Source: an uncultured Maribacter sp. (GTDB lineage Bacteria > Bacteroidota > Bacteroidia > Flavobacteriales > Flavobacteriaceae). Taken from it: a DNA stretch of 64,000 bases. The stretch is from NCBI GenBank assembly GCA_947493885.1, contig CANLTE010000005.1:1-64000 (forward strand), read 5' to 3'. The notes under the pieces are model-generated. The model worked only from the letters and a program-made list of their open reading frames with translations. It did not search any database and was not told where the DNA came from. Both the position numbers and the translations under genes were made by a program. Of this stretch, positions 27,782-36,748 are shown piece after piece; the first letter of the stretch is position 1; the number at the start of each line of letters is the position of its first letter.

Positions 27782-28849
27782 ATGCCACAAAAACACATAA
27801 AAGCAATTGACGCATTAGAGGAAGCTCAAAAAATTGCTTTTGCCCCGTTTATTTTCCAAACCACTATTTCTCTAAATCAATTAGGCGTTTTAGATTACAT
27901 CTTTGAAAAAAATAGTGTTGGAGGTGCAAACATTGAAGAAATAGCAAATGACCTGTCAATTAGTGAATATGGTTTAGGTGTTTTATTAGAAATGGCAGAG
28001 AGTTCAAATATTGTTTATGTAAACGATGAAAGTAAATATGAACTAACCAAGGTTGGCTATTTTCTAGCATATAACGAAACTGCTCGTGTTAATATGAATT
28101 TTACCAACGATGTTTGTTTTAAAGGACTTTACCACCTAAAAGATTCCATTAAAACAGGAAAACCTTCTGGTTTAAAAGAATTGGGTAATTGGAATACGAT
28201 ATACGAAGGTCTTTCTCAGCTTCCAGAAGAAGTCAGAAAATCGTGGTTTGATTTTGACCATCATTATTCCGATGGAGCATTTGATGAAGCCTTACAAGTG
28301 ATTTTTAGAAGTAACCCAAAGCAAATTTTTGATATTGGAGGCAATACAGGAAAATGTGCTATACTTTGCTGTAAGCACAGTAAAGATGTTCAAGTGAAAA
28401 TTTATGATCTACCTGGGCAACTAAACGTTGCACTAGATAATGCTAAGAAAAACAACTTAGACCATAGAATTTCTGGTCAAGAAATTGATTGGCTTTCTGA
28501 AAATCCTAAAATAAAAAAAGGCGCAGAAACTATTTGGATGAGTCAATTTTTAGATTGTTTTTCTGAAGATGAAATTGTAAAAATATTATCTACATGCGCT
28601 GAAGGCATGAGCGAAAGCTCTGAACTACTAATTATGGAAACCTACACGGATAGACAAAGGTTTGACAATGCTAAATTTATTTTAGAAGCAACATCGCTAT
28701 ACTTTACGGTACTGGCTAATGGCAACAGTAAAATGTATAGAGCGGACGTTATGATTAAACTAGTAGAAAAGGCAGGTTTATATATTAAAGAAGATATTGG
28801 CATAGGAGAATACCACACCATATTCGTTTGTAAAAAGAAGGATAATTGA
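27782..28849 (+). CDS. SAM-dependent methyltransferase
   Basis: Small-molecule methyltransferase of the O-methyltransferase type: an N-terminal winged-helix dimerisation region (about residues 20-95) and a Rossmann domain with motif I FDIGGNTG at 183-190. Flexirubins carry a ring methyl group, so ring methylation is a likely job, though C- versus O-methylation cannot be told. It overlaps the next gene by 4 bases. Confidence 0.85.
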   Translation: MPQKHIKAIDALEEAQKIAFAPFIFQTTISLNQLGVLDYIFEKNSVGGANIEEIANDLSISEYGLGVLLEMAESSNIVYVNDESKYELTKVGYFLAYNETARVNMNFTNDVCFKGLYHLKDSIKTGKPSGLKELGNWNTIYEGLSQLPEEVRKSWFDFDHHYSDGAFDEALQVIFRSNPKQIFDIGGNTGKCAILCCKHSKDVQVKIYDLPGQLNVALDNAKKNNLDHRISGQEIDWLSENPKIKKGAETIWMSQFLDCFSEDEIVKILSTCAEGMSESSELLIMETYTDRQRFDNAKFILEATSLYFTVLANGNSKMYRADVMIKLVEKAGLYIKEDIGIGEYHTIFVCKKKDN

Positions 28850-29463
28850 ACTCTAAAACTTTCATAAAAAGCTATTGTCAGATAAAGGATAATTCCATTT
28901 CGTTAAATGGAAAAGTACTTTATGAAGGACAAAATACAGAACCGTTTACCGATTTTATAAAGTCTGCATATAAAAATTTAGATACAAAATATGCTAAGTT
29001 TTTTAAAATGGATAGCCTAAGCAAATTAGCTTTTCTCGCAGCTGATGTACTACTAAAGCATGAAAATGTTATCGCAGAAAAAGAAGAAAATATAGCTATT
29101 GTTTTATCTAACAACGCCTCTAGTTTAGATACTGACAGAAAGTATCAGAAATCTATCGAGGACGATAATAACTTTTTCCCCAGCCCTGCAGTTTTTGTTT
29201 ATACATTGCCGAATATATGTATTGGAGAAATTAGTATTAAGCATAAACTGTATTCTGAAAATAGTTTCTTTATCTTTGACAACTTTAACCCTAGCTATTT
29301 GCACGCATATAGTACTGGCTTGTTAGAAGAAAAAAAAGCCGAAAAGGTTTTATGCGGCTGGGTAAATTTAGATGAAGGAGAATATAATGCTTTCTTATAT
29401 TTAGTGACTAAAGAAGAAGGACAGATTCCACACACAATTAAAAAAATAAACAGTATATATTAA
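28846..29463 (+). CDS. Half-length ketosynthase-like protein (TTG start)
   Basis: 205 residues from TTG 28846, overlapping the methyltransferase stop. The first 140 residues read like the N-terminal half of a ketosynthase: NIAIVLSNNASSLDTD, then FFPSPAVFVYTLPNICIGEISIKH. After that there is no catalytic Cys motif and the protein ends before the usual His blocks. The frame is intact and followed 5 bases later by an ACP, so it is a conserved short form, not debris. It is probably structural or a partner of another KS. Confidence 0.75.
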   Translation: MNSKTFIKSYCQIKDNSISLNGKVLYEGQNTEPFTDFIKSAYKNLDTKYAKFFKMDSLSKLAFLAADVLLKHENVIAEKEENIAIVLSNNASSLDTDRKYQKSIEDDNNFFPSPAVFVYTLPNICIGEISIKHKLYSENSFFIFDNFNPSYLHAYSTGLLEEKKAEKVLCGWVNLDEGEYNAFLYLVTKEEGQIPHTIKKINSIY

Positions 29464-29468
29464 TCAGT

Positions 29469-29726
29469 ATGGACGCGTTAAAAGAAGAGTTAAAAAACAA
29501 AATTATAGAGCAATTAAATTTGGAAGACGTTACCGTTGATGAAATTGCCGATAACGACCCTCTATTTGGTGAAGGTCTAGGTTTAGATTCTATAGATGCC
29601 TTAGAATTAATTGTGATGCTTGATAAAGATTACGGTATTAAGTTATCCGATCCAAAAGAAGGCAAAAAAATATTTGAGTCCGTAGAGACTATGGCTTCAT
29701 ACATTTCCGAAAATAGCTCTAAATAA
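29469..29726 (+). CDS. Acyl carrier protein 2
   Basis: 85-residue acidic ACP with phosphopantetheine Ser41 in GLGLDSIDALEL. Followed by a 55-base gap with a perfect palindrome, then KS 3. Presumably carries the growing polyene. Confidence 0.93.
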   Translation: MDALKEELKNKIIEQLNLEDVTVDEIADNDPLFGEGLGLDSIDALELIVMLDKDYGIKLSDPKEGKKIFESVETMASYISENSSK

Positions 29727-29742
29727 AAAGTAATTACTTTTT
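29725..29742. promoter_or_regulatory. Perfect 18-bp palindrome between ACP 2 and KS 3
   Basis: AAAAAGTAA followed directly by its reverse complement TTACTTTTT, with no loop, overlapping the ACP 2 stop codon. It is too compact for a good terminator but suits a protein dimer site, and it sits in one of the two largest gaps of the operon. Confidence 0.35.
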
Positions 29743-29781
29743 AATCATAAACTTCCTTTAAAGTAAAAGGCACTAGTAGTA

Positions 29782-30984
29782 ATGAGTAAAGGCGTAGCCA
29801 TAACAGGAATGGGTGTAATATCTGCTATTGGTAACAATGTTGCAGAAAACTACATATCACTTGTTGAAGAAAAAAAAGGAATTTCCAGAATTTCTAGAAT
29901 AGATACTGTTCACCACGATGCAATTATGGTGGGTGAAATTAATTTATCTAATGAGAATTTGGAAAAAACCCTAGGTCTTACTCCTGAAAATAATTACCCA
30001 AGAACAGCTCTTTTAGGGGCAATTGCCGCCAAAGAAGCTGTTAAAAATGCTGCTATTGATGATATTAATGAGTATCGTACTGGTTTAATTTCGTCCACTA
30101 GTGTTGGTGGTATGGATATGACGGAGCAGTACTATTACAAATACTTTGAAGATTCAGAATGTCAAAAATATATTGATAGTCATCACATTGGTGATTCTAC
30201 AAAAAAAATTGCAGAGCAATTAGGCATACAAGAAAGTTTTATAACTACTATTAGCACTGCTTGTTCTTCAGCTGCCAACGCCATTATGTTTGGTGCAAGA
30301 TTAATAAAATCAGGTAAATTGGACCGGGTAGTCGTAGGAGGTGCTGATTGTCTTTCTAAATTTACTATTAATGGTTTTAAAACCTTAATGATTTTATCGG
30401 ATACGTACAGTACTCCTTTTGATGAGCATCGCAAGGGATTAAATCTAGGTGAAGCAGCAGCTTTTTTAGTTTTAGAATCAGATGAAGTTGTAAAAGCTCA
30501 AGACAAAAAAGTTCTGGCATACTTAAAAGGGTATGGTAATGCCAACGATGCCTTTCATCAAACCGCATCATCAGAAAATGGCGAAGGAGCAACATTAGCT
30601 ATGCAAAAGGCATTAAAAATAGCGGACATATCTCCAAACGATATTGACTACATAAATGCGCATGGTACTGCAACACGTAACAACGATTTGTCTGAAGGCC
30701 GTGCTATAATAAACGTTTTTGGTGAAAATGTGCCAGATTTTAGTTCTACAAAAGCATACACTGGACACACTTTAGCCGCAGCCGGAGGTATTGAAGCCGT
30801 TTATTCTATTTTAGCATTACAAAACAACCATATTTACCCAAATCTTAATTTTAAAACTCAAATGGAGGAGTTTACCATAACTCCGCAAACTAAGGCCAAA
30901 GAAAAAGAATTAACAACTGTACTCTCTAATTCATTGGGTTTTGGAGGCAATTGTTCAACACTAATTTTTTCTAAAAAAGCTTAA
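29782..30984 (+). CDS. Beta-ketoacyl-ACP synthase (KS 3)
   Basis: Canonical FabF-type enzyme, 400 residues: Cys161 (ISTACSSAANAI), His294 (NAHGTATRNND) and His329 (KAYTGHTLAAAGG). It is followed 4 bases later by a degenerate ketosynthase. The pair resembles the KS-chain length factor pairs of type II polyketide and aryl-polyene systems, so KS 3 is likely the main elongation enzyme. Confidence 0.93.
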   Translation: MSKGVAITGMGVISAIGNNVAENYISLVEEKKGISRISRIDTVHHDAIMVGEINLSNENLEKTLGLTPENNYPRTALLGAIAAKEAVKNAAIDDINEYRTGLISSTSVGGMDMTEQYYYKYFEDSECQKYIDSHHIGDSTKKIAEQLGIQESFITTISTACSSAANAIMFGARLIKSGKLDRVVVGGADCLSKFTINGFKTLMILSDTYSTPFDEHRKGLNLGEAAAFLVLESDEVVKAQDKKVLAYLKGYGNANDAFHQTASSENGEGATLAMQKALKIADISPNDIDYINAHGTATRNNDLSEGRAIINVFGENVPDFSSTKAYTGHTLAAAGGIEAVYSILALQNNHIYPNLNFKTQMEEFTITPQTKAKEKELTTVLSNSLGFGGNCSTLIFSKKA

Positions 30985-30988
30985 CCTT

Positions 30989-32053
30989 ATGAGTAAAGTA
31001 TATATAAATAGTGTTGCTTGCATTTCGGCTCAAAAAACTTTTGACAATTCAACCTTTTTAGATGAAGTTATCGCTCATGATAGTAATGTTATTTCAGTTG
31101 TAAGTCCAAATTATAAAGAATTTATTCCTCCTGCTGCTGCTAGAAGAATGGCAAAAGGAATTAAAATGGGAGTTGTCGCTTCTAAACTTGCTTTGCAAGA
31201 AGCCGGATTAGAAAATGTTGATGCTATTATTACAGGCACTGGTATGGGGTGTGTTGTAGACTCTGAAAAATTTCTTAGTAAACTAATCGATAACAACGAA
31301 GAGTATTTAACCCCTACATCATTTGTACAATCTACCCATAATACTGTCGGAGGACAAATTGCACTAGCCATACAATGCAAAGGATACAATTTTACCTATG
31401 TACATTGTAGTACTTCATTTGAATCCGCGGTTATTGATGCAAAATTACAACTAGAAAACAACGAAGAAGAAAATATTTTAGTCGGTGGTGTTGACGAGTC
31501 TGGTGAACATACCATAAAAGTTCATAGCCTAATAAATCACATAAAATCTGAAAACGTAAAGTCTTCAGAGCTGTTAAAGTCTAACACTGTTGGTGCTGTT
31601 TTTAGTGAAGGAGCAAGTTTTTCTGTGCTTTCCAACAAAAAACAAAACACCTCTTATGCTGAAATTGCCGACACCCAAACTTTTAACACCCTACCTGAGA
31701 AAGCACTTGAAAAAACTGCCCTTGACTTTTTAAAAGAAAACAATTTAGAATTATCAGAGGTTGATGTCATAATTCTAGGGAACAATGGTGATATTGATTT
31801 TGACCATTATTATGATGTGCTATCATCAGGAATTTTAAAGAATACACAACAGGTATATTACAAACATTTATCTGGAGAACATAACACTGTTTCAGGATTC
31901 GGTTTTTGGTTAGCATCTAACCTATTAAAAAGACAAGAAATTCCTGAAATTGTTAAATTAAATCAGAAAGATATTTCAACAATAAAAACTGTACTTATAT
32001 ATAATCAGTATAGAGGAGAAAACCATAGCTTTTCTTTACTTCGCAAATGCTAA
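30989..32053 (+). CDS. Ketosynthase-like chain-length-factor type protein
   Basis: 354 residues on the thiolase fold (PTSFVQSTHNTVGGQIAL, ILVGGVDESGEH). The active-site region reads YVHCSTSFESA: without a gap, the KS 3 cysteine aligns with Ser141, and Cys140 is one residue early. The first catalytic His block is absent (LGNNGDIDFD in its place), although a GEHNTVSG segment remains. It follows KS 3 directly, so it is best seen as its non-catalytic or weakly catalytic partner. Confidence 0.8.
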   Translation: MSKVYINSVACISAQKTFDNSTFLDEVIAHDSNVISVVSPNYKEFIPPAAARRMAKGIKMGVVASKLALQEAGLENVDAIITGTGMGCVVDSEKFLSKLIDNNEEYLTPTSFVQSTHNTVGGQIALAIQCKGYNFTYVHCSTSFESAVIDAKLQLENNEEENILVGGVDESGEHTIKVHSLINHIKSENVKSSELLKSNTVGAVFSEGASFSVLSNKKQNTSYAEIADTQTFNTLPEKALEKTALDFLKENNLELSEVDVIILGNNGDIDFDHYYDVLSSGILKNTQQVYYKHLSGEHNTVSGFGFWLASNLLKRQEIPEIVKLNQKDISTIKTVLIYNQYRGENHSFSLLRKC

Positions 32054-32823
32054 AATTTGGTTGGGTAAATCTTTTTTTTGCTTTTATAGTTGTTATAGCT
32101 GTATTTGGAGTTATTAACTATAACCTCTCTTTCTGGGTAATTTTTCTTTCTTCTTTCCTTTGGTTACTTATAACTGCATTAGGCTCTGCTAATATTCAAT
32201 GGAACTACTTTTTAAATTCACTATGTTCTAATTCAAAAATAAAAGAAAATCATATCTCAATAACTTTTGACGACGGTCCAAATACAAAATACACAGGAAA
32301 AATCCTTAAGCTTTTAGATAAGCACAATGCAAAAGCAACTTTTTTTTGCATAGGCAAACATGCTGAAAAACATCCTGAAATTGTAAAATCTATACTACAA
32401 AACGGCCACACCATTGGTAATCACACCTATTCTCACTCACATTATTTTGGTTTTTTTAGCACCAAAAAAGTGATTAATGAATTGTCAAAAACTAATACTC
32501 TTTTAGAAAAGCTTACACACAAGAAAACGCAGTTATACAGACCGGCTTTTGGAGTTACAAATCCAAATATTGCTAAGGCGATTCAAGTGTTAAATCTAAA
32601 ATCAATTGGATGGAATATAAGGTCTTTAGATACCACAAATAAAAGTGCAGAAACTGTATTAAAAAGAATTACTCAAAACCTTAAAAAGGGAGATATTATA
32701 TTACTTCATGATACCAGTGAAAAGACTTTAATTGTTTTGGAACAGTTATTGTTATTTTTGCAAGAGAAAAATCTAAAGTCGGTTACCATTGACCAATTAC
32801 TAAAGATTAAAGCCTATGCGTAA
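32047..32823 (+). CDS. Polysaccharide deacetylase family (NodB domain), membrane-anchored
   Basis: Two N-terminal membrane helices (about residues 8-48) precede a NodB homology domain with the metal-binding TFDDGPN motif, HTIGNHTYSH and a late LLHDTS block. Members remove acyl groups from carbohydrate polymers; here the substrate may be a glycosylated or lipid intermediate. It overlaps both neighbours by 7-8 bases. Confidence 0.88.
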   Translation: MLKFGWVNLFFAFIVVIAVFGVINYNLSFWVIFLSSFLWLLITALGSANIQWNYFLNSLCSNSKIKENHISITFDDGPNTKYTGKILKLLDKHNAKATFFCIGKHAEKHPEIVKSILQNGHTIGNHTYSHSHYFGFFSTKKVINELSKTNTLLEKLTHKKTQLYRPAFGVTNPNIAKAIQVLNLKSIGWNIRSLDTTNKSAETVLKRITQNLKKGDIILLHDTSEKTLIVLEQLLLFLQEKNLKSVTIDQLLKIKAYA

Positions 32824-33433
32824 TTTATTTCTCTTTTTACTAATTACAACAACTTGTCTAAACGCTCAAACAAAAATGAGTAGTCAAGAGGCTAGCGCAC
32901 TTAGGGCTTTGGTAAAAAAGCAAGCGAATATTACTAAAACCATTAGTAGTGACTTTATTCAATATAAACACTTAGATTTTTTAGATAACGATATTACCTC
33001 CAAGGGAAAACTTGCTTTTAAATCGCCCAATACAGTTAAATGGGAATATACAGCCCCTTTTAAATATACTGTCTTGTTTAAAGAAGAAACTCTTTTTATT
33101 AATAATGAAGGAGAAAAGAGTAATGTAGATATTGGTTCTAGTAAGGTTTTTAAACAACTAAACACTTTAATTACTTCAAGTATCAAAGGTGATATGTTTG
33201 CCGACGATATTTTTGATATTAGCTACTATAAAAAAGACGCAAATAGCGAAGTACATTTTATGCCTACTGATAAGCAATTTTCAGAATTTATGAAACGCTT
33301 TGAAATTATCTTTAACTCTAAAGGTGATGTTTTAGAGGTTAAAATGGTTGAACCTACAGACGACTATACTAGAATTATTTTTTCTAATCGTATCGTAAAC
33401 AAAAATATTCCAGATGCGGTTTTTGCTCATTAG
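32816..33433 (+). CDS. LolA-like outer membrane lipoprotein carrier
   Basis: A signal peptide (ends CLNAQ) and a LolA-type beta domain of about 180 residues (SDFIQYKHLDFLDNDITSKGKLAFKSPNTVKWEYTAPF region, read as the conserved FxQ...GxxxxxxPxxxxWxY pattern). LolA proteins ferry hydrophobic cargo across the periplasm; a cluster-specific copy could carry the pigment. It overlaps the next lipoprotein gene by 20 bases. Confidence 0.85.
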   Translation: MRNLFLFLLITTTCLNAQTKMSSQEASALRALVKKQANITKTISSDFIQYKHLDFLDNDITSKGKLAFKSPNTVKWEYTAPFKYTVLFKEETLFINNEGEKSNVDIGSSKVFKQLNTLITSSIKGDMFADDIFDISYYKKDANSEVHFMPTDKQFSEFMKRFEIIFNSKGDVLEVKMVEPTDDYTRIIFSNRIVNKNIPDAVFAH

Positions 33434-34022
33434 TCTTTTTTGTTTTGCGTTAACATCTTGCGCTTCGTATTCCAAGAAAAATGATTTTGTTTCTAAATCT
33501 GAAAACGAAATTCAAATTAGAAATCCTTATTTCGCATATTCCAACAAAGACTATGTGTACAAGGCAAACTTAACTTTTTACAAGAAAAAATTCTCAGGAA
33601 TAATCATTGTTAAAAAAATTGCAGACCACAACCATAGAGTTGTTTATACCACCGAAATGGGAAACAAAATTTTTGATTTCTCTTTTATTGGAGACGATTT
33701 TACCATAAACCATATTATCCCAGAAATTGACAAAAAAATTATTTTGAATACTTTTCAAAAAGATTTTTACACGTTGATAAAAGAATATGCTCTGAGCGAA
33801 CATACGTTCACTAAACAAGACTTGCATATTAAAAAATCACAACTGTGGAACGAAAACCATTATTACTTTTTTAAAAACCAACAATTACTTAAAATTGTTA
33901 GAGAATCTGGTGGTAAAGAAAAGGTTGTTTATGATTTTTCTGGAACCAGTAAGCATACTTCAAAAAACATCTTAATAACCCATAAAAACATAAAATTTAA
34001 CATCAAATTAAAAGCTTTATAA
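33414..34022 (+). CDS. Lipoprotein of the pigment cluster, 202 aa
   Basis: SPII signal with lipobox LTSC (Cys at residue 16). The remainder is a beta-rich soluble domain without a recognised family. Placement after the LolA-like carrier and before a beta-barrel suggests a LolB-like acceptor or an outer-membrane assembly factor, which is inference from context. Confidence 0.75.
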   Translation: MRFLLISLFCFALTSCASYSKKNDFVSKSENEIQIRNPYFAYSNKDYVYKANLTFYKKKFSGIIIVKKIADHNHRVVYTTEMGNKIFDFSFIGDDFTINHIIPEIDKKIILNTFQKDFYTLIKEYALSEHTFTKQDLHIKKSQLWNENHYYFFKNQQLLKIVRESGGKEKVVYDFSGTSKHTSKNILITHKNIKFNIKLKAL

Positions 34023-34023
34023 G

Positions 34024-34617
34024 ATGAAAAAAATTGTACTATTAATTTTGGTGATGGTATTTACCAATACCATTATCGCACAAACTAAAATACGGCCTGG
34101 AATGCGTTTAGGGTTCAATTCGGCGACCATTACGGAATCTAACCTTGATGAACGTATTGGATTAAATGCCGCTTTTTATGCTAACTTTAGGTTTGCTCCT
34201 TTTTATGCGCTGCAACCTGAATTGGTGTATTCGCAACAAGGTGGTAATTCTACATTATCCAATCAGCCAGATTTAAAAATTAGTTACCTGTCCGTTGCGT
34301 TGGCAAATAAATTCTTTTTTAGCCCAAAAATGGGCTTATATGTTTTGCTTGGCCCAAGTTTAGATTTTGACATTGAAAATAATTTTATAAATATCGTTAA
34401 TGGAGATAACGATACTGAGGTTACTCCTATAGATATTTCATTATTTGGTGGTATTGGTTATGAATTTGATTTTGGATTAGGAATAGAAGCGCGTTATAAA
34501 CATGGTTTAATTGATGTAGATTTGTTTAACGATTATGATTATTATAACGGTAACGATGAAAACTCTAGCTTTAATAGCGTTTTTCAAATAGGAATTTCGT
34601 ACACTTTTCAGTACTAA
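34024..34617 (+). CDS. Small outer-membrane beta-barrel protein
   Basis: Signal peptide ending IIAQ, then alternating amphipathic strands with aromatic ends and a C-terminal strand finishing in FQY. The pattern matches PorT/OmpW-like 8-stranded barrels of Bacteroidota (FRFAPFYALQPELVYSQQG, GIGYEFDFGLGIEARYKHGL). It may be the outer-membrane end of the pigment route. One base separates it from the lipoprotein gene. Confidence 0.82.
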   Translation: MKKIVLLILVMVFTNTIIAQTKIRPGMRLGFNSATITESNLDERIGLNAAFYANFRFAPFYALQPELVYSQQGGNSTLSNQPDLKISYLSVALANKFFFSPKMGLYVLLGPSLDFDIENNFINIVNGDNDTEVTPIDISLFGGIGYEFDFGLGIEARYKHGLIDVDLFNDYDYYNGNDENSSFNSVFQIGISYTFQY

Positions 34618-34631
34618 AACAAAACACATAT

Positions 34632-35003
34632 ATGCTAATTGAAGGTTTATATACCATAGAAGATTTTAAAAAGGATGACGCGGGTGTAGAAGCGGTGATT
34701 CAAATAAACAAAAATCACGATGTTTTTAAAGGTCATTTTCCAGGAAACCCAGTAATGCCAGGAGTTTGTATGGTTCAAATTATTAAGGAACTCACAGAAA
34801 AAGCAACTGACAAAAATTTGTTTTTAGCTGTGGCTTCAAACATAAAATTCATGGCAATTATTAATCCCGAAAAAAACGATACTCTTAAACTATCCATAAC
34901 TATTAAAGAGGCAGAAAATAACGAGATTAAAATTAAAAACACCACCTCTTTTGATGATACTATGGCATTAAAATTGAGTACTACATTCAAAATCATAGAT
35001 TAA
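34632..35003 (+). CDS. FabZ-like 3-hydroxyacyl-ACP dehydratase (hotdog 3)
   Basis: 123 residues with a complete active-site loop GHFPGNPVMPGV, including the catalytic His. Of the three cluster hotdog proteins of this sort, it is the only one with an intact FabZ histidine loop, so it is the best candidate for the dehydration step in polyene synthesis. Confidence 0.85.
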   Translation: MLIEGLYTIEDFKKDDAGVEAVIQINKNHDVFKGHFPGNPVMPGVCMVQIIKELTEKATDKNLFLAVASNIKFMAIINPEKNDTLKLSITIKEAENNEIKIKNTTSFDDTMALKLSTTFKIID

Positions 35004-35004
35004 A

Positions 35005-35490
35005 ATGAAAGCTTTTGGACTCATAGCATGTTTTATAACCTTTGTAATTACTGCCAATTTAGCTGATATAAGAGAAAACTATACACTGGCAAACAATGAT
35101 GCCGATGTAGCAAACAAACTACATGACCAGCTCTCTAAAATCACAAAAAAGGACAAGGCAATATTAATTGCATACAAGGGAGCTGTTTCTACGATAAAAG
35201 CAAAACATGCAAAAGGTGTAAAACAAAAGAAAACTTTTTTTAAAAATGGGGTTTCATTGCTAGAATATGCTGTTGAAAAAGCTCCAAACAATATCGAAAT
35301 AAGGTGTATTAGATTAGGTGTTCAAGAAAATTCGCCAAAATTCTTAAAATATAAAACTGCGGTACAAAAGGACAAGCAATTTTTATTAGATAATTTTAAA
35401 AATATAAAATCCACTGCGGTGCGAAAATTTGTAAAGGGTTATATTTTACAGTCCAAAATTTTTACTACTTCTGAAAAGCAATTGTTTTAG
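35005..35490 (+). CDS. Exported hypothetical protein, 161 aa
   Basis: A short signal peptide (MKAFGLIACFITFVITANLA) precedes a helical, lysine-rich domain (LLEYAVEKAPNNIEIRCIRLGVQENSP reads like a TPR-type helix pair). No family is recognised. It is the last gene before a promoter-like gap, so it may end the first transcript block. Confidence 0.7.
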   Translation: MKAFGLIACFITFVITANLADIRENYTLANNDADVANKLHDQLSKITKKDKAILIAYKGAVSTIKAKHAKGVKQKKTFFKNGVSLLEYAVEKAPNNIEIRCIRLGVQENSPKFLKYKTAVQKDKQFLLDNFKNIKSTAVRKFVKGYILQSKIFTTSEKQLF

Positions 35491-35512
35491 GCATATCCAA
35501 TGTGTATATTTG
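35482..35512 (+). promoter_or_regulatory. Internal promoter before the glycosyltransferase gene
   Basis: TTG at 35482-35484 and TATATTTG at 35505-35512 with 20 bases between them: a full -33/-7 Bacteroidota match. It sits in the second 55-base gap of the operon and would drive the last five genes separately. Confidence 0.6.
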
Positions 35513-35545
35513 TGACAAATAGAAAGCTAAAGAACAGCGCCACTT

Positions 35546-36748
35546 TTGCATACCACCAACCAAAAAATTGCAGATTCTTTTTCGCAGCTTAAATGTTGCA
35601 TAATAATCCCTACATACAATAACAGCAAAACGCTTCAAAATGTAATAGAAGGCGTTTTACAATACACCCCTAATATTATTGTAGTTAACGATGGCTCTAC
35701 TGATAATACCGCTACTATTTTAAAAGCGTATAGCCACCTATCATTAATTACACTTCCAAAAAACCGAGGAAAAGGCAATGCCCTTAAAACGGGGTTTAAA
35801 GAAGCACTGCGTTTAGGCTATGAACATGCCATTACTATAGATTCTGACGGACAACACTACCCTGAAGATTTACCAATTTTTATAGCTGAATTAGAAAAAT
35901 CGGAGGATAAAAAACTGCTTCTTATTGGTTCTCGAAAAATGGACCAGGAAGGTATTCCTAAACAAAGTAGCTTTGGTAATAAATTCTCTAATTTCTGGTA
36001 TTGGGCAGAAACGGGGTATAAATTAAGCGACACACAATCGGGTTATCGTTCTTACCCTATTAAGGCGCTGGAAAAAACTACATTTTATAGTACAAAATTT
36101 GAGTTTGAAATAGAAATAATAGTTCGTGCGTCATGGAAAGGAATTAAAGTTAAAAACATTCCTATTCAGGTATATTATGACCAAGAAGACAGGGTTTCTC
36201 ACTTTAGACCCATAAAAGATTTTCTTAGAATAAGTGTTTTAAACACTTGCCTTATTTTAATAGCACTAATTTATATTAAGCCGCGAGATTTTTTTAGAAG
36301 ATTCAAAAAAAAAGGATTTAAACGTTTTTTTAAAGAAGACATATTACAAAGTCAAGACTCTCCCCAAAAAAAAAGTCTTTCCATAGTACTAGGTTTGTTT
36401 ATTGGACTCTCGCCTTTATGGGGTTTTCATACAGCTCTAGTAATTTCGTTATCGGTTATTTTTAAATTAAACAAAGTAATTGCTTTTGCCTTTTCCCATA
36501 TAAGCTTCCCTCCTTTTATACCCTTTATTATATATTTTGCACTATATGTTGGCAATTGGATAACTGGAGATAATTCTAGCTTATCATTAGGTGAAATAAG
36601 TACAAACTTTGGCTCCTTTAAACACTTAAAGTCTTACATTATCGGAAGCTTTACAGTAGCACTAATAGCTTCAATTACAATTGGTTTTTTATCGTATATT
36701 CTATTGTCATTTTTAAAATCGAAAAAAAACAATATTGTTAATGGGTAA
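35546..36748 (+). CDS. GT2 glycosyltransferase fused to DUF2062 membrane domain (TTG start)
   Basis: 400 residues from TTG 35546; there is no ATG before the conserved CCIIIPTYNNSKTLQ. The GT2 part (about 15-240) has NDGSTDNT and the metal-binding DSDGQ. The C-terminal part (about 245-395) is a membrane DUF2062 domain (GLFIGLSPLWGFHTALVISL). This fusion occurs in aryl-polyene-type clusters. It may glycosylate the lipid carrier or the pigment. It overlaps the MMPL gene by 8 bases. Confidence 0.88.
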   Translation: MHTTNQKIADSFSQLKCCIIIPTYNNSKTLQNVIEGVLQYTPNIIVVNDGSTDNTATILKAYSHLSLITLPKNRGKGNALKTGFKEALRLGYEHAITIDSDGQHYPEDLPIFIAELEKSEDKKLLLIGSRKMDQEGIPKQSSFGNKFSNFWYWAETGYKLSDTQSGYRSYPIKALEKTTFYSTKFEFEIEIIVRASWKGIKVKNIPIQVYYDQEDRVSHFRPIKDFLRISVLNTCLILIALIYIKPRDFFRRFKKKGFKRFFKEDILQSQDSPQKKSLSIVLGLFIGLSPLWGFHTALVISLSVIFKLNKVIAFAFSHISFPPFIPFIIYFALYVGNWITGDNSSLSLGEISTNFGSFKHLKSYIIGSFTVALIASITIGFLSYILLSFLKSKKNNIVNG

